Shown: positions 25,412 to 34,787 of the stretch, piece by piece
How positions within the stretch are numbered: position 1 is the first letter of the stretch
How the letters are laid out: each line of letters begins with the position of its first letter
DNA from: Aquibacillus kalidii
GTDB lineage: Bacteria; Bacillota; Bacilli; Bacillales; Amphibacillaceae
DNA length: 64,000 bases
NCBI RefSeq assembly: GCF_014280935.1
Contig: NZ_JACLZI010000030.1
Span: 1-64,000 of the forward strand
Reading direction: 5' to 3'
The notes under the pieces: generated by a model
Database searches by the model: none
What the model saw: the letters and a program-made list of their open reading frames with translations, nothing else
Told to the model about the DNA's origin: nothing
Program-made: the position numbers and the translations under genes

Positions 25412-27184
25412 GTGAAAAAGCTTTTCAATTTAAAACATATAAAACCAAAGAAAAGAACTAAATCAACCAAGAAAACAAATAGCAAATTAAATATTAGTTT
25501 AAATTTAAAATCAATTAAATCAAAAATTATAGTAGGGTTTTCAATCATTATTACTCTAACGATCTTATTAGGATTATCTAATGTCATTACTTCACTCCAA
25601 TCTAATAAGGATGCTTCTCATATTGTGAATTCTCAACTCCCTTTATTACTTGCAGACGAAAAACTCCAATTTAATATTTCAGAAAGAATCGCTGCTGCTC
25701 GAGCCTATATTATTACGGGGGACCAAAAATACAAAGACAAGTTCAATACCCTTACAGAAGAAAGCAATAAAGTGGAAGAAAACGCGTTGAAATTATCAGA
25801 TTCACAACAGTTTAAAGATCTTGTTGCTAAATCTAGCGAGTGGGAAAAGGCTGTACAGGAAGATGTCTTTGCTCTTTATGACACGAGTAATATCCTAAGA
25901 GCCAAACAGAACCTTCAGAACGATGTATCACCACTAGGTGAAGAAATCATTTCGGGCTTTACAACATTAGTATCTGATAGAGAAGCTAAAATAGTAGATA
26001 GTGGTAATGAACTTACAAGAGGAAACACCGCTTCCTTGATCACAGGCATAGTCGTATCACTATTGGTTACTGTATTAGGGTTAGTAATAGCAGTTTTTAC
26101 AGCTAATATTATCGCAAAACCAATTATTAAAGTTAGTGAACGCATGAAGACTCTATCAAATGGTGATTTAAGTGATGAACCACTGAAAATAAACTCAAAG
26201 GATGAAGTTGGAGCACTAACTTTAGCAACGAATGAAATGGCAAAAAACTTCAAGGAGCTATTAACAGAGGTTAGTAAAGTATCTGAATCAGTTTCTTCTC
26301 AAAGCGAAGAACTTACTCAATCTGCTAATGAAGTAAAAGAAGGTAGCATTCAGGTAGCTTCTACAATGCAGGAACTATCTTCAGGTGCTGAAACACAGGC
26401 TAATACAACAAGTGAATTAGCCTCCACGATGACCGGTTTTGCTTCGATCATAAAAGAAGCGAATACAAGTGGGGAAACAGTTTATGAGTCCTCCCAGCAT
26501 GTACTAGGCTTAACAAAAGAAGGTAGCAAGTTGATGCATTCTTCCATTGATCAAATGGCAAGTATTGACCGCATCGTGCAAGACGCAGTAGAAAAAGTTA
26601 AAGGTTTAGACAACCAATCACAAGAAATTTCCAAATTAGTTGGCGTCATTAAAGATATAGCTGATCAGACGAACCTTTTAGCATTGAATGCTGCAATTGA
26701 AGCAGCCCGTGCTGGTGAACACGGTAAAGGGTTTGCTGTGGTAGCGGATGAAGTAAGAAAGCTTGCCGAACAGGTTGCAGTTTCTGTTAAAGATATAACA
26801 CAAATTGTCGCAGGTATTCAAAAGGAATCAAGCAATGTAACGGATTCTCTACAGGGTGGCTATAAAGAAGTAGAGAACGGAACAAACCAGATAAAATTGA
26901 CGGGTCAAACGTTTGAACAAATTAATGATGCCTTGACTGACATGGCTAAAGGTGTACAACTAATTTCAACAAACCTTGTTAACATATCTGATAGCAGTAT
27001 GACGATGAATACATCTATTGAAGAAATTGCTGCGGTTTCGGAGGAGTCTGCTGCTGGTGTTGAACAAACAGCAGCTTCTGTTCAACAAACGACTAGCTCT
27101 ATGGAAGAAGTTGCAAGCAGTGCAAATGATCTATCCAATATGGCAGAGAAATTAAATAGCTTAATTGCAAGGTTTAAATTGTAA
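25412..27184 (+). CDS. methyl-accepting chemotaxis protein
   Basis: This 590-aa chemoreceptor has a basic N terminus, TM1 (about 42-62), an extracellular four-helix-bundle or CHASE3-like sensor (contains [19 protein letters not shown]), TM2 (about 205-228), HAMP, and a long cytosolic coiled coil. The signalling tip [20 protein letters not shown] is intact. It should signal through CheW/CheA. The start is the GTG after AAGGGGTGTTTCCT; an upstream TTG has no ribosome binding site. A c-di-GMP riboswitch sits upstream, linking receptor level to the motile/sessile switch. The ligand is unknown. Confidence 0.93.
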   Translation: MKKLFNLKHIKPKKRTKSTKKTNSKLNISLNLKSIKSKIIVGFSIIITLTILLGLSNVITSLQSNKDASHIVNSQLPLLLADEKLQFNISERIAAARAYIITGDQKYKDKFNTLTEESNKVEENALKLSDSQQFKDLVAKSSEWEKAVQEDVFALYDTSNILRAKQNLQNDVSPLGEEIISGFTTLVSDREAKIVDSGNELTRGNTASLITGIVVSLLVTVLGLVIAVFTANIIAKPIIKVSERMKTLSNGDLSDEPLKINSKDEVGALTLATNEMAKNFKELLTEVSKVSESVSSQSEELTQSANEVKEGSIQVASTMQELSSGAETQANTTSELASTMTGFASIIKEANTSGETVYESSQHVLGLTKEGSKLMHSSIDQMASIDRIVQDAVEKVKGLDNQSQEISKLVGVIKDIADQTNLLALNAAIEAARAGEHGKGFAVVADEVRKLAEQVAVSVKDITQIVAGIQKESSNVTDSLQGGYKEVENGTNQIKLTGQTFEQINDALTDMAKGVQLISTNLVNISDSSMTMNTSIEEIAAVSEESAAGVEQTAASVQQTTSSMEEVASSANDLSNMAEKLNSLIARFKL

Positions 27185-27188
27185 AAAT

Positions 27189-27226
27189 AACAGGCATTAC
27201 TGGTTTTATAACAGTAGTGCCTGTTA
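27189..27226 (+). terminator. terminator after the MCP gene
   Basis: AACAGGCATTACTG / CAGTAGTGCCTGTT followed by ATTATA, a 14-bp stem just past the stop codon. Confidence 0.8.
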
Positions 27227-27315
27227 TTATATGGATCGTTATACGTAATCAAAGGTTTATAAATTGCATAAGTATTGTTAGAGAGGATGATTTTTTAGAT
27301 AGAACGGAGGAAGAA

Positions 27316-28578
27316 ATGTTGAAAGATATAACTGTTATTCTTGTCGATTATTCCGAACAATCTGCGCTCTTAAAAGCAATTGAATCTCTCAATAATATAA
27401 GTTCCCGGATTGAGTCTGTTCTCGTTTTCACAAAAAACAAAATGAATATTGATAAAAGCTTTAAAAACATTAAATTTGTTACTACAAGTAATAAAGACAA
27501 AGGACAAATGATAAACGAAGTAATTCCTTCCATCCCTACTTCTTATGTATTATTTCTTGAAGAACGGGATTACCTAGACTTCTCTCTAACCAGTGACACA
27601 TTAGAAATTCCATACTCAAAAAATGTTCTAACTACACACAACACTAATAATAATGTATATATCCACCGCCCACTCCTAATACATACATCTTTTCTTAAAC
27701 GAAATATATTCCCTACAGGTAATCAATTGCCATTCAAAGAAGCACTCTTTCCAATCTGGCTTACAAATGTGGAACCATCCCAACAAATACATAAAGAGGG
27801 TTTACTAAGGCAATCAAGACAAACCAGATCTGCTACCATCCTCGAAAAAGAAAAACAAATTCAAAAATATCAAGTGGAAAAGAAACTTTCAGAAGGCCCC
27901 TCACTCACTGTTATAATTTCTAATTACAACATGGGAAAGTATGTGGAAGCGGCAGTAGCTTCATGCCAGTTACAAATGGAACCGTTTGAACAGATCCTTA
28001 TTATTGATGATGGCTCAACCGATAACTCCTATCACCAACTCCTCCAATTAAATAAAGGTAAAAATATTAAGGTTTTTCATAAGTCAAATGGTGGAAAAGC
28101 AAGGGCTTTAAATTACCTCTTACCATTTGTTGACTCTGAATTTATTTTAGAACTAGATGCTGATGATTGGTTGGATGCTGATGCCGTGACAGTTATTAAA
28201 GGCTTCCTAAACACACTCCCTAAGGAGAGCTCCGTATTATATGGCAACCTTAGAAAATGGAAACAGTTGCCTGAAGACGTTCTCTTTAAAAGAATAGCCA
28301 AGGGTGTACCTGTAAATGGTAAATCTGATTTACTTTCTTACCGATTTCCACTAGGTCCAAGAATATATAGAACCTCTACGTTAAAAGAAATTGGTGGGTT
28401 TCCTGTTATTGAATTTGCTGACGGAAGATTATACGAAGATGTAAGTGTGCTAAACAAATTAATAACAAGGTCCTCTTTCCAATACCATGATTTCACTGTA
28501 TATAACGTACGTGAACACGAAGAAAGCATTACAAAGAATAACAATGTGGAATGGGATGAGTTTCTGAGGAATTTATAA
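27316..28578 (+). CDS. family 2 glycosyltransferase with degenerate N-terminal GT2 half
   Basis: In this 420-aa protein the C-terminal half (from about residue 175) is a GT-A fold with LTVIISNYNMGKYVEAAVAS, IIDDGSTDNS and the metal-binding ELDADDWLDAD. The N-terminal half (ITVILVDYSEQSALLKAIES and YVLFLEERDYLDF) looks like a second GT2 domain that has lost its DxD motif. Length and layout recall B. subtilis CgeD, a spore-surface gene, but this is only an inference. GGAGGAAGAA precedes the ATG at 27316; an earlier in-frame GTG lies within the preceding terminator. It faces the glycan cluster. Confidence 0.8.
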   Translation: MLKDITVILVDYSEQSALLKAIESLNNISSRIESVLVFTKNKMNIDKSFKNIKFVTTSNKDKGQMINEVIPSIPTSYVLFLEERDYLDFSLTSDTLEIPYSKNVLTTHNTNNNVYIHRPLLIHTSFLKRNIFPTGNQLPFKEALFPIWLTNVEPSQQIHKEGLLRQSRQTRSATILEKEKQIQKYQVEKKLSEGPSLTVIISNYNMGKYVEAAVASCQLQMEPFEQILIIDDGSTDNSYHQLLQLNKGKNIKVFHKSNGGKARALNYLLPFVDSEFILELDADDWLDADAVTVIKGFLNTLPKESSVLYGNLRKWKQLPEDVLFKRIAKGVPVNGKSDLLSYRFPLGPRIYRTSTLKEIGGFPVIEFADGRLYEDVSVLNKLITRSSFQYHDFTVYNVREHEESITKNNNVEWDEFLRNL

Positions 28579-28595
28579 AATAAACAAGTTTTCTA

Positions 28596-28643
28596 AAATA
28601 ACTAGGCATTCGTAAAAAAGAAAGAGCGAATGCCTAGTTATTT
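28596..28643. terminator. bidirectional terminator
   Basis: AAATAACTAGGCATTCG / CGAATGCCTAGTTATTT, a 17-bp stem between convergent glycan genes. Confidence 0.88.
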
Positions 28644-28725
28644 AACAATTCGTTAGGTTTTTCACATAGACTGTTTTAAACTACCTATTATCTCTTCATT
28701 TGAAGCATTACTTTCTATTACTGGT

Positions 28726-29850
28726 TTATTTATTATCATTTATAAAGCTAGTCACCGATGATATGACATGATTCTGTTGTTTTTCTGTCAGCATTGGATG
28801 AATCGGTAATGCTAATATTCGTTTAGCCACTTGTTCTGCAACAGGGAAATCACCTTCTTTATAACCAAGGTATTGGAATACTGGTTGTAAATGCAATGGA
28901 ATAGGGTAATAAATTGCGGTTGCTATCCCTTTCCTTTTTAGTTGATCGGCAAGTTCCTCTCTATGTTCCACCTCGATACAATATTGGTGAAAAGTATGCT
29001 CTCTTCCTTCAACAATAGGTGGACACTTGACTATATTTTGAAAATGTTCCGTATAATTACTGGCGATTTTTTTTCTATTTGCAAGAAAAGTATCTAAATA
29101 AGCTAATTTAACAAGTAGAATTGCAGCCTGTAATTCATCTAGTCTACTGTTCATGCCAGTCATGGAATGATGATATTTTACTTCACTACCATGATTTCTT
29201 AGAATCCTTATCTTTTCGGACATAGCCTTATTGTTTGTTACGACAAGGCCTGCATCACCAAAAGCTCCTAGATTTTTTGTAGGAAAGAATGAGAAGCAAC
29301 CCAGATCACCAATTGCTCCGACCCTTTCCCCTTCATATTCTGAACCAATTGCCTGACAAGCATCTTCTATTACTCTTAGATTGTATTTATTTGCAATTGT
29401 CATAATATCTTTCATATTGGCAGTCTGACCATATAAATGGACGACAATAATAGCTTTTGTTTTTTCTGTGATTGCTTCTTCTATTTTAGAGGGATCTAGA
29501 TTGTACGTGTCCGCTTCAATATCTACAAAGACAGGCTTTGCCCCTTCCTGTGCAATTACTTCACCAGTAGCAAAGAAAGTAAACGGAGTAGTAATAACTT
29601 CATCACCTGGTCCAATATCTAGTGCTTTTAAAGATAGCTGTAATGCATCCGTCCCACTCCCTACTCCGAGACCATAGGATGCATGAAGGTATTCCGCTAC
29701 TTGCTTTTCAAACTGTTCTCCTTTTTCTCCTAAAATATATGCCCCGCTATGAACTACTTCAGCTATATTATTAACTATCGGTTCCTTAAATAGCTCTAAT
29801 TCTCCCTTTAAATCTAGCATAGGTACCTGGATAACAGTACTCTCTGACAT
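28726..29850 (-). CDS. DegT/DnrJ/EryC1 sugar aminotransferase (WbpE/WlbC-like)
   Basis: This 374-aa PLP enzyme aminates a keto nucleotide sugar. Motifs include GSGTDALQLSLKAL, VIEDACQAIGS with cofactor-binding D163, and the Schiff-base lysine K192 in FSFFPTKNLGAFGDAG. A 3-keto substrate made by the Gfo/Idh enzyme at 40190-41104 would give a 3-amino sugar, as WbpE/WlbC do. It is the last gene of a minus-strand operon that starts at 36023. The ribosome binding site is AAGGAGGG. Confidence 0.9.
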   Translation of the reverse strand: MSESTVIQVPMLDLKGELELFKEPIVNNIAEVVHSGAYILGEKGEQFEKQVAEYLHASYGLGVGSGTDALQLSLKALDIGPGDEVITTPFTFFATGEVIAQEGAKPVFVDIEADTYNLDPSKIEEAITEKTKAIIVVHLYGQTANMKDIMTIANKYNLRVIEDACQAIGSEYEGERVGAIGDLGCFSFFPTKNLGAFGDAGLVVTNNKAMSEKIRILRNHGSEVKYHHSMTGMNSRLDELQAAILLVKLAYLDTFLANRKKIASNYTEHFQNIVKCPPIVEGREHTFHQYCIEVEHREELADQLKRKGIATAIYYPIPLHLQPVFQYLGYKEGDFPVAEQVAKRILALPIHPMLTEKQQNHVISSVTSFINDNK

Positions 29851-29871
29851 TAAAAAGAACCCTCCTTATAT

Positions 29872-31176
29872 CTATATTTCATTACCAATACTTTCATATA
29901 CGATTCCTAGGTTAGTTATCTCATCCTGATTCAATTTATTTCTACCGTCTAAAATAAGCTTGCAGTTACTAAAATCCTCAAAGTCTAGTGACATGTATTC
30001 CTTATGAAAAGCCTGTAGAATAACGACATCAATATTTGAAACAAACTTATCCTTCATGGACAGAGGTAACGCACCGTAATCTATTATTTCACTACTTGTA
30101 AAATGTGGATCGTTAACTAATACATTCGCTTGTTTTTCTTTTAACAGATCCATTAGTAGTAACGCCGTTGATTTAGTAGGTTCCTTTACATTTTCACGAT
30201 ACGATAATCCTAGAATAAGAATATTCTTGTTTTCTAGTGAACCTAGCCTATTCTCTATTTTGCTAATAGCATGATTTGCCATACTATCATTAATTTCTCT
30301 AGCCATTGGTGTTAACCCTTGGACTAACCCTTTATTAATGAAAAAATAAGGATAAATGGGGATACAATGTCCCCCTACACCAATGCCCGGGGAGTGGAGA
30401 TGTGAAAATGGTTGACTGTTACTTGCATTGATAACTTCGGTTATACTTACACCCTTTTCTTCAGCAAATTTTGCCAGCTCATTAGATAAAGCAATATTTA
30501 CATCCCGATAAACACACTCTGCAACTTTAGAGAACTCCGCTGTTTCCAATGAACTAACTTTAATTAATTCACAGTTTAAAGCCTTTTTATAAAAATCAGT
30601 TGCCAATTCCAGGCTTTGTTGATTAAATCCACCTACCACCTTTGGGTAGTTTTTTAAGTCTTCTATAATCCGGTTAGAATAGACTCTTTCCGGACTATAA
30701 GCAAGGTAGAAATCTTCTCCCATCCTTAGCCCAGATATTTCTTCTATCTTTTTTCCAAAACGATTCTGAGTATCTCCTGGTGGAAGGGTTGTTTCAAAAA
30801 TAATGAGCGATCCTTTTTGTAATCCTTCTGCTATGTCTTCAACAGCTGCATCAATAAATTGATAATCTATCTTGTTATCATCTGTAACTAAAACCGGTAC
30901 AATTACAACCACAATGTCCGCTTCCGAAACAGCTTCTACGTTAGAAGTGGTTGCAGAAAGAGTTTTGTTTTCGTGTGCATCGTAAACTAACTTTTGTAAA
31001 CCAGGTTCATTTTTCACATGCGCTTCCCCATTGTTAATAGAATTAACAACATCCTCATTTTTATCGGATCCGGAAACTTTATAGCCATTATTAGCAAAAA
31101 CAGCAGCTAACGTAAGCCCAATTTTACCAAGACCAACAACAGCTACATTTGAAAATAACTGGTCTCTTTCTATCAT
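29872..31176 (-). CDS. UDP-HexNAc 6-dehydrogenase (WecC/WbpA family)
   Basis: This 434-aa NAD-dependent dehydrogenase oxidises C6 of UDP-GlcNAc or UDP-ManNAc to the uronic acid. The N-terminal Rossmann motif is VAVVGLGKIGLTLA. SPERVYSNRI is followed by catalytic K217, and the nucleophile is C271 in GVGGHCIPIYPYF. The GGHCIP form marks the WbpA/WecC branch rather than UDP-glucose dehydrogenase (GxCLPKD). It lies 21 bp upstream of the aminotransferase in one operon. Confidence 0.9.
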   Translation of the reverse strand: MIERDQLFSNVAVVGLGKIGLTLAAVFANNGYKVSGSDKNEDVVNSINNGEAHVKNEPGLQKLVYDAHENKTLSATTSNVEAVSEADIVVVIVPVLVTDDNKIDYQFIDAAVEDIAEGLQKGSLIIFETTLPPGDTQNRFGKKIEEISGLRMGEDFYLAYSPERVYSNRIIEDLKNYPKVVGGFNQQSLELATDFYKKALNCELIKVSSLETAEFSKVAECVYRDVNIALSNELAKFAEEKGVSITEVINASNSQPFSHLHSPGIGVGGHCIPIYPYFFINKGLVQGLTPMAREINDSMANHAISKIENRLGSLENKNILILGLSYRENVKEPTKSTALLLMDLLKEKQANVLVNDPHFTSSEIIDYGALPLSMKDKFVSNIDVVILQAFHKEYMSLDFEDFSNCKLILDGRNKLNQDEITNLGIVYESIGNEI

Positions 31177-31299
31177 TATTTCTCACCTCATTTTTCAATT
31201 TATTTGGAAATTTATGTTATTGTATGACAATAACTTTTCTCTGTTTGGACGAATTGCTTCATTATTTGACAAACGTTACTAGAGTCTAAGTGGGATTTT

Positions 31300-32304
31300 C
31301 TATAGCTGTCGATAAATATCTATATACCTATCAGCAACTACATTAGCATCGTGATATTTTTCAACATACCTCCTCCCCTGCTTCCCAAGGTTATCCCACA
31401 TTTGTTCGTTTTCAAGTAGATTTCTTAATACACCAGTGATATTGGATGGATTAGCATTAACTATTGGAAGCTCACTTGGGTATTTAGAGACTAGATCTTT
31501 TCTTATATAACATATAACTGGTTTACCATATGCCATTGCCTCTGTACTTATAAATCCACTTGCTCCGATTCTTAGTTGATCTATGACAATATCTGCTTCT
31601 GCCATAAGCTGCATTGTTTCGTTATAGGACATCCCTTCAATTAATTTAAATTGAAAGGCCATCCCTGAACGCTTTAATTCAGATACCGCGTTTAAGATGA
31701 ATTCAGTTCCTTTGAGGTCTCTCATAGTTGGAGCGTGGACAACTAGTGGTATGCCCTTCTCCACTTTCGGGTAGGATGGTTTGAATTTTGTAACATCAAC
31801 AGCATGAGGAATAACGTGGACGTTCTTATATACACCCGAAATATACGTTTCCAATTCGTGGTCTTGAACAATAGCATGATCGATATAGTTTGAAAGGATA
31901 GCTAAATTTTCATTTATCTTTTCCTCTGTCCATTCTGGCTTTACGCGTATATAAGGATTGTTTTGTTTCGCAACAGATAGCAAACGGATATCTGAGCCAT
32001 GATGATGAACAACTAATTTCTTGCTTGCACGTTTCAGCATGGCTAGATCTCGTTTGTCAGGAAAGAACGTCTCCCCAAAATGAAAGTGAAAAATATCGTA
32101 CTTTTCAATCGATTCTTGCAGATATCCTTTGAGAAACTTTTCTCTTTCCTTACCTGACTTTTCGTTAAGCGCTAAGCAAATGTCGGGTCTAAAATCAAAT
32201 TTATTATTATCAAAATGACAGGCAGTTGCTTCGACACCATTGGATCGTAGTGCCTGACATAATTCAATCATAGGTGGTCCATACGGGATGTGTAGTACTC
32301 TCAA
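31300..32304 (-). CDS. GT4-like glycosyltransferase
   Basis: This 334-aa GT-B type transferase has an N-terminal acceptor half (MRVLHIPYGPPMIELCQAL, FHFHFGETFF and VVHHHGSDIR) and a nucleotide-sugar half with IPHAVDVTKFKP, VVHAPTMRDLKGTEF and GASGFISTEAMAYGKPVICY. No signal or membrane segment. It follows the three paralogous transferases on the same strand and precedes the 6-dehydrogenase after a 123-bp gap. Donor and acceptor are unknown. Confidence 0.82.
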   Translation of the reverse strand: MRVLHIPYGPPMIELCQALRSNGVEATACHFDNNKFDFRPDICLALNEKSGKEREKFLKGYLQESIEKYDIFHFHFGETFFPDKRDLAMLKRASKKLVVHHHGSDIRLLSVAKQNNPYIRVKPEWTEEKINENLAILSNYIDHAIVQDHELETYISGVYKNVHVIPHAVDVTKFKPSYPKVEKGIPLVVHAPTMRDLKGTEFILNAVSELKRSGMAFQFKLIEGMSYNETMQLMAEADIVIDQLRIGASGFISTEAMAYGKPVICYIRKDLVSKYPSELPIVNANPSNITGVLRNLLENEQMWDNLGKQGRRYVEKYHDANVVADRYIDIYRQL

Positions 32305-32330
32305 TGTGTAATCCTTCCTTTCTTATTTAG

Positions 32331-33536
32331 TTAGTTAATATTTGAGTAAATCCTCCACAACTTTCTCTCCATGTGTTCCCAACTATACTCTGCTTCCATC
32401 GCCTTTCGAGCATTCTTTCCCATCTGCTCAAGTAAGTTTCTGTTGTCATTCAACACGCTTAAGGCTTGAAGATAGTCCTCAGCTAAAGCCTGACGCTTAT
32501 TAATTACTTGCCCACATTGATAATGTCTGATAAATTGAGCCATATCCTCGCTCAGATTAGACAAAACTGGGACACCATTATTTAAATAACTAAAGAATTT
32601 ATTTGGCATTGCATATCGGTTATTTAGGGAGTTATTTGTATCTAAATCAATCCATCCTATATTGCCATCTTTCATTGCTTCCGGAATCGAGGAAAAAGGG
32701 ACCCATCCTGTAAAAGTGACCCTATCCTCTAGATGATGGGGGATCGAAGGTTTCTTTCCCTCCTTCCATCCTCCAATAATCTTTGCTTTTATAATCATTT
32801 GTTGTTGTTTTGCTAATTCCAATACATCAACTAATTTTTGAAAGTTACCTCGATTAGGTCCCAGGACACCTTCATATACAAGTACTAGATCTGACTTTGC
32901 CAAATTTGTTTGTTTAGGTTCAGGAGCTAATGGTGGGGAATTATAGAGAACTTCTACTGGGAGTTTTGGATGGATTGAGTTGTACCACGTTTTGATTGAT
33001 TCAGAAACCGTTATTACTTGGTCTACTTCCTTCAACATCGCTTCGAGGATTTGCAGCTTTACTCTTTGTGTATTTCGAGAATGATTGCTTAAAGGATCAG
33101 GCTCGAGTTCATGGCTATCATAAATTAATTTGCATTGCTTCCCTTTGGTTGCTAAAGCCCTCTTAATTCCAACACCAGAATACGCCGAAAAGAACTCATG
33201 GGCATGGTAAATATCTGCTTCCTGCTGTATTCCTAACTGGGTTAATCTGTCTGTGAAACGATGATGATTACCTGATATAAGATTATAAAGGGAATTTTTT
33301 AGATTTTTCTCTGGATAAAACTGTTCATAAGTTATAACGTTTATTCCTTGATAGTTAAATGTCGGGGACAGAAAGCTATTTTTAAAATGGCTCCCATCAA
33401 CATCAAAGAGATAGCCATCCTTCCTTGGTACGATCATCGTTACTTTATAACCATTTCGAGCTAAACTTTTAGCTTCTTTTTTAAAAATACGTGCATCCTT
33501 AAAAGGGTGTTCGGTCACTAAAAAACAAACCTCCAT
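32331..33536 (-). CDS. GT4-like glycosyltransferase, tandem paralogue 3
   Basis: This 401-aa GT-B transferase shares with the next two upstream genes the N-terminal pattern FLVTEHPFKDARIFKKEAKS and PRKDGYLFDVDG. Also shared are KLIYDSHELEPDPLS, VEVLYNSPPLAPEP, and a C-terminal AMPNKFFSYLNNGVPVLS. It is predicted cytosolic. A strong ribosome binding site (AAAGGAGGTGG) precedes it. The three genes probably arose by tandem duplication and add related sugars in successive steps. Confidence 0.85.
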   Translation of the reverse strand: MEVCFLVTEHPFKDARIFKKEAKSLARNGYKVTMIVPRKDGYLFDVDGSHFKNSFLSPTFNYQGINVITYEQFYPEKNLKNSLYNLISGNHHRFTDRLTQLGIQQEADIYHAHEFFSAYSGVGIKRALATKGKQCKLIYDSHELEPDPLSNHSRNTQRVKLQILEAMLKEVDQVITVSESIKTWYNSIHPKLPVEVLYNSPPLAPEPKQTNLAKSDLVLVYEGVLGPNRGNFQKLVDVLELAKQQQMIIKAKIIGGWKEGKKPSIPHHLEDRVTFTGWVPFSSIPEAMKDGNIGWIDLDTNNSLNNRYAMPNKFFSYLNNGVPVLSNLSEDMAQFIRHYQCGQVINKRQALAEDYLQALSVLNDNRNLLEQMGKNARKAMEAEYSWEHMERKLWRIYSNIN

Positions 33537-33569
33537 TCCTATTCACCACCTCCTTTAATAGGATTTCAC

Positions 33570-34760
33570 TTATGATAGTAGATAGGACGTTTGCTTAGAC
33601 TCCAAGGACTGAAAAATAGAAATAAGTCGTTTCTCCATGTTGTCCCAATTATAAAATTCCTCCACTGCCCTACGAGCATTCATACTCATTTGCTCTAACA
33701 TGGACCTATTTTGGTTAAGAAATAGTAACCCTTCAGCATAATCCTTTGGTGTTGGGTTTAATTTATTTAGAACCAAACCACATTGATAAGTGTTAATAAT
33801 TTTTTCGACTTCACTACATTTATTAGTGATGACCGGTACACCATTGTTCAAATAACTAAATAGTTTACTAGGCATCGCAAACGAATTATTTAATGAGTTG
33901 GTAGGGTCTATATCAATCAACCCAATATCAACATCAGATAGTAAGGTTGGGAGAGAGTGATAATGAACCCATCCTGTTCGGATAATCTGATTCTTTACTT
34001 GTTCGGGTACTACAACGTTCTCGCCAAATCTAGGACCGCCAATAATTTTAAAGTGGAAATCAACCTCCTTCTGAACCAAGTCGGTAATCGAATAGAATTT
34101 CTGAAGAACTGCACCTGATGCATTCCCCTCATGTGCAGCCACAAATTTACCATCTTGTTGCCCCTTTATTTGATAATTAGAAGCAAGTGGTGGACAATTA
34201 TAAATGACTTCAACAGGGAACATTGGATCCATTGCTAAATACCATGCTTTTATCGAATCAGATACAGCAATCGTATAATCCGCTTCTTTGAGGCTATCAA
34301 GAAGCATTTCCCTCCACTTTTGCTTATCTTCCTCCCTTAACGTCACGGAAAATGGATCGGGAGCTAGTTGCCTACTGTCGTAAATTAACTTTGCACCCTT
34401 CCCATTCTTCTTTAGAGCAAGTTTAATTTCCTTACCAAAATAAAAAGAGTTTAATTCATGTGCATGATAATAATCTGCGCCTTCTTCCAACCCTAACCTA
34501 AATAGTGGATCCGTTAGTGCATTTTCTGTTCTGTTCTCCATATCATATGTGACTACTTTTATTCCTTCAAAAAAAAACGTTTGTTCAGAAAACTGTTTGA
34601 TAAATGGCTTGCCATCGATGTCATATAAAAATCCATTTTTACGCGGTGCGATAATGGTAACGTCATATCCATACTTCACTAGACTCTTTGCTTCGCATTC
34701 AAATAACCTTGCGTCTAGAAAAGGAAGATAGCTTAGTAACATACAAACCTTTTGTTTCAT
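33570..34760 (-). CDS. GT4-like glycosyltransferase, tandem paralogue 2
   Basis: This 396-aa transferase is the most divergent of the three tandem paralogues. It keeps LDARLFECEAKSLVKYGYD, PRKNGFLYDIDG, KLIYDSRQLAPDPFS and FAMPSKLFSYLNNGVPVI. The second conserved segment reads DSRQL where the others have DSHEL, losing a histidine and glutamate, which may change specificity. It lies between the other copies with short gaps in the same operon. Confidence 0.85.
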   Translation of the reverse strand: MKQKVCMLLSYLPFLDARLFECEAKSLVKYGYDVTIIAPRKNGFLYDIDGKPFIKQFSEQTFFFEGIKVVTYDMENRTENALTDPLFRLGLEEGADYYHAHELNSFYFGKEIKLALKKNGKGAKLIYDSRQLAPDPFSVTLREEDKQKWREMLLDSLKEADYTIAVSDSIKAWYLAMDPMFPVEVIYNCPPLASNYQIKGQQDGKFVAAHEGNASGAVLQKFYSITDLVQKEVDFHFKIIGGPRFGENVVVPEQVKNQIIRTGWVHYHSLPTLLSDVDIGLIDIDPTNSLNNSFAMPSKLFSYLNNGVPVITNKCSEVEKIINTYQCGLVLNKLNPTPKDYAEGLLFLNQNRSMLEQMSMNARRAVEEFYNWDNMEKRLISIFQSLESKQTSYLLS

Positions 34761-34787
34761 TTTCAGACCTCCTTTGATTGTCGAATA

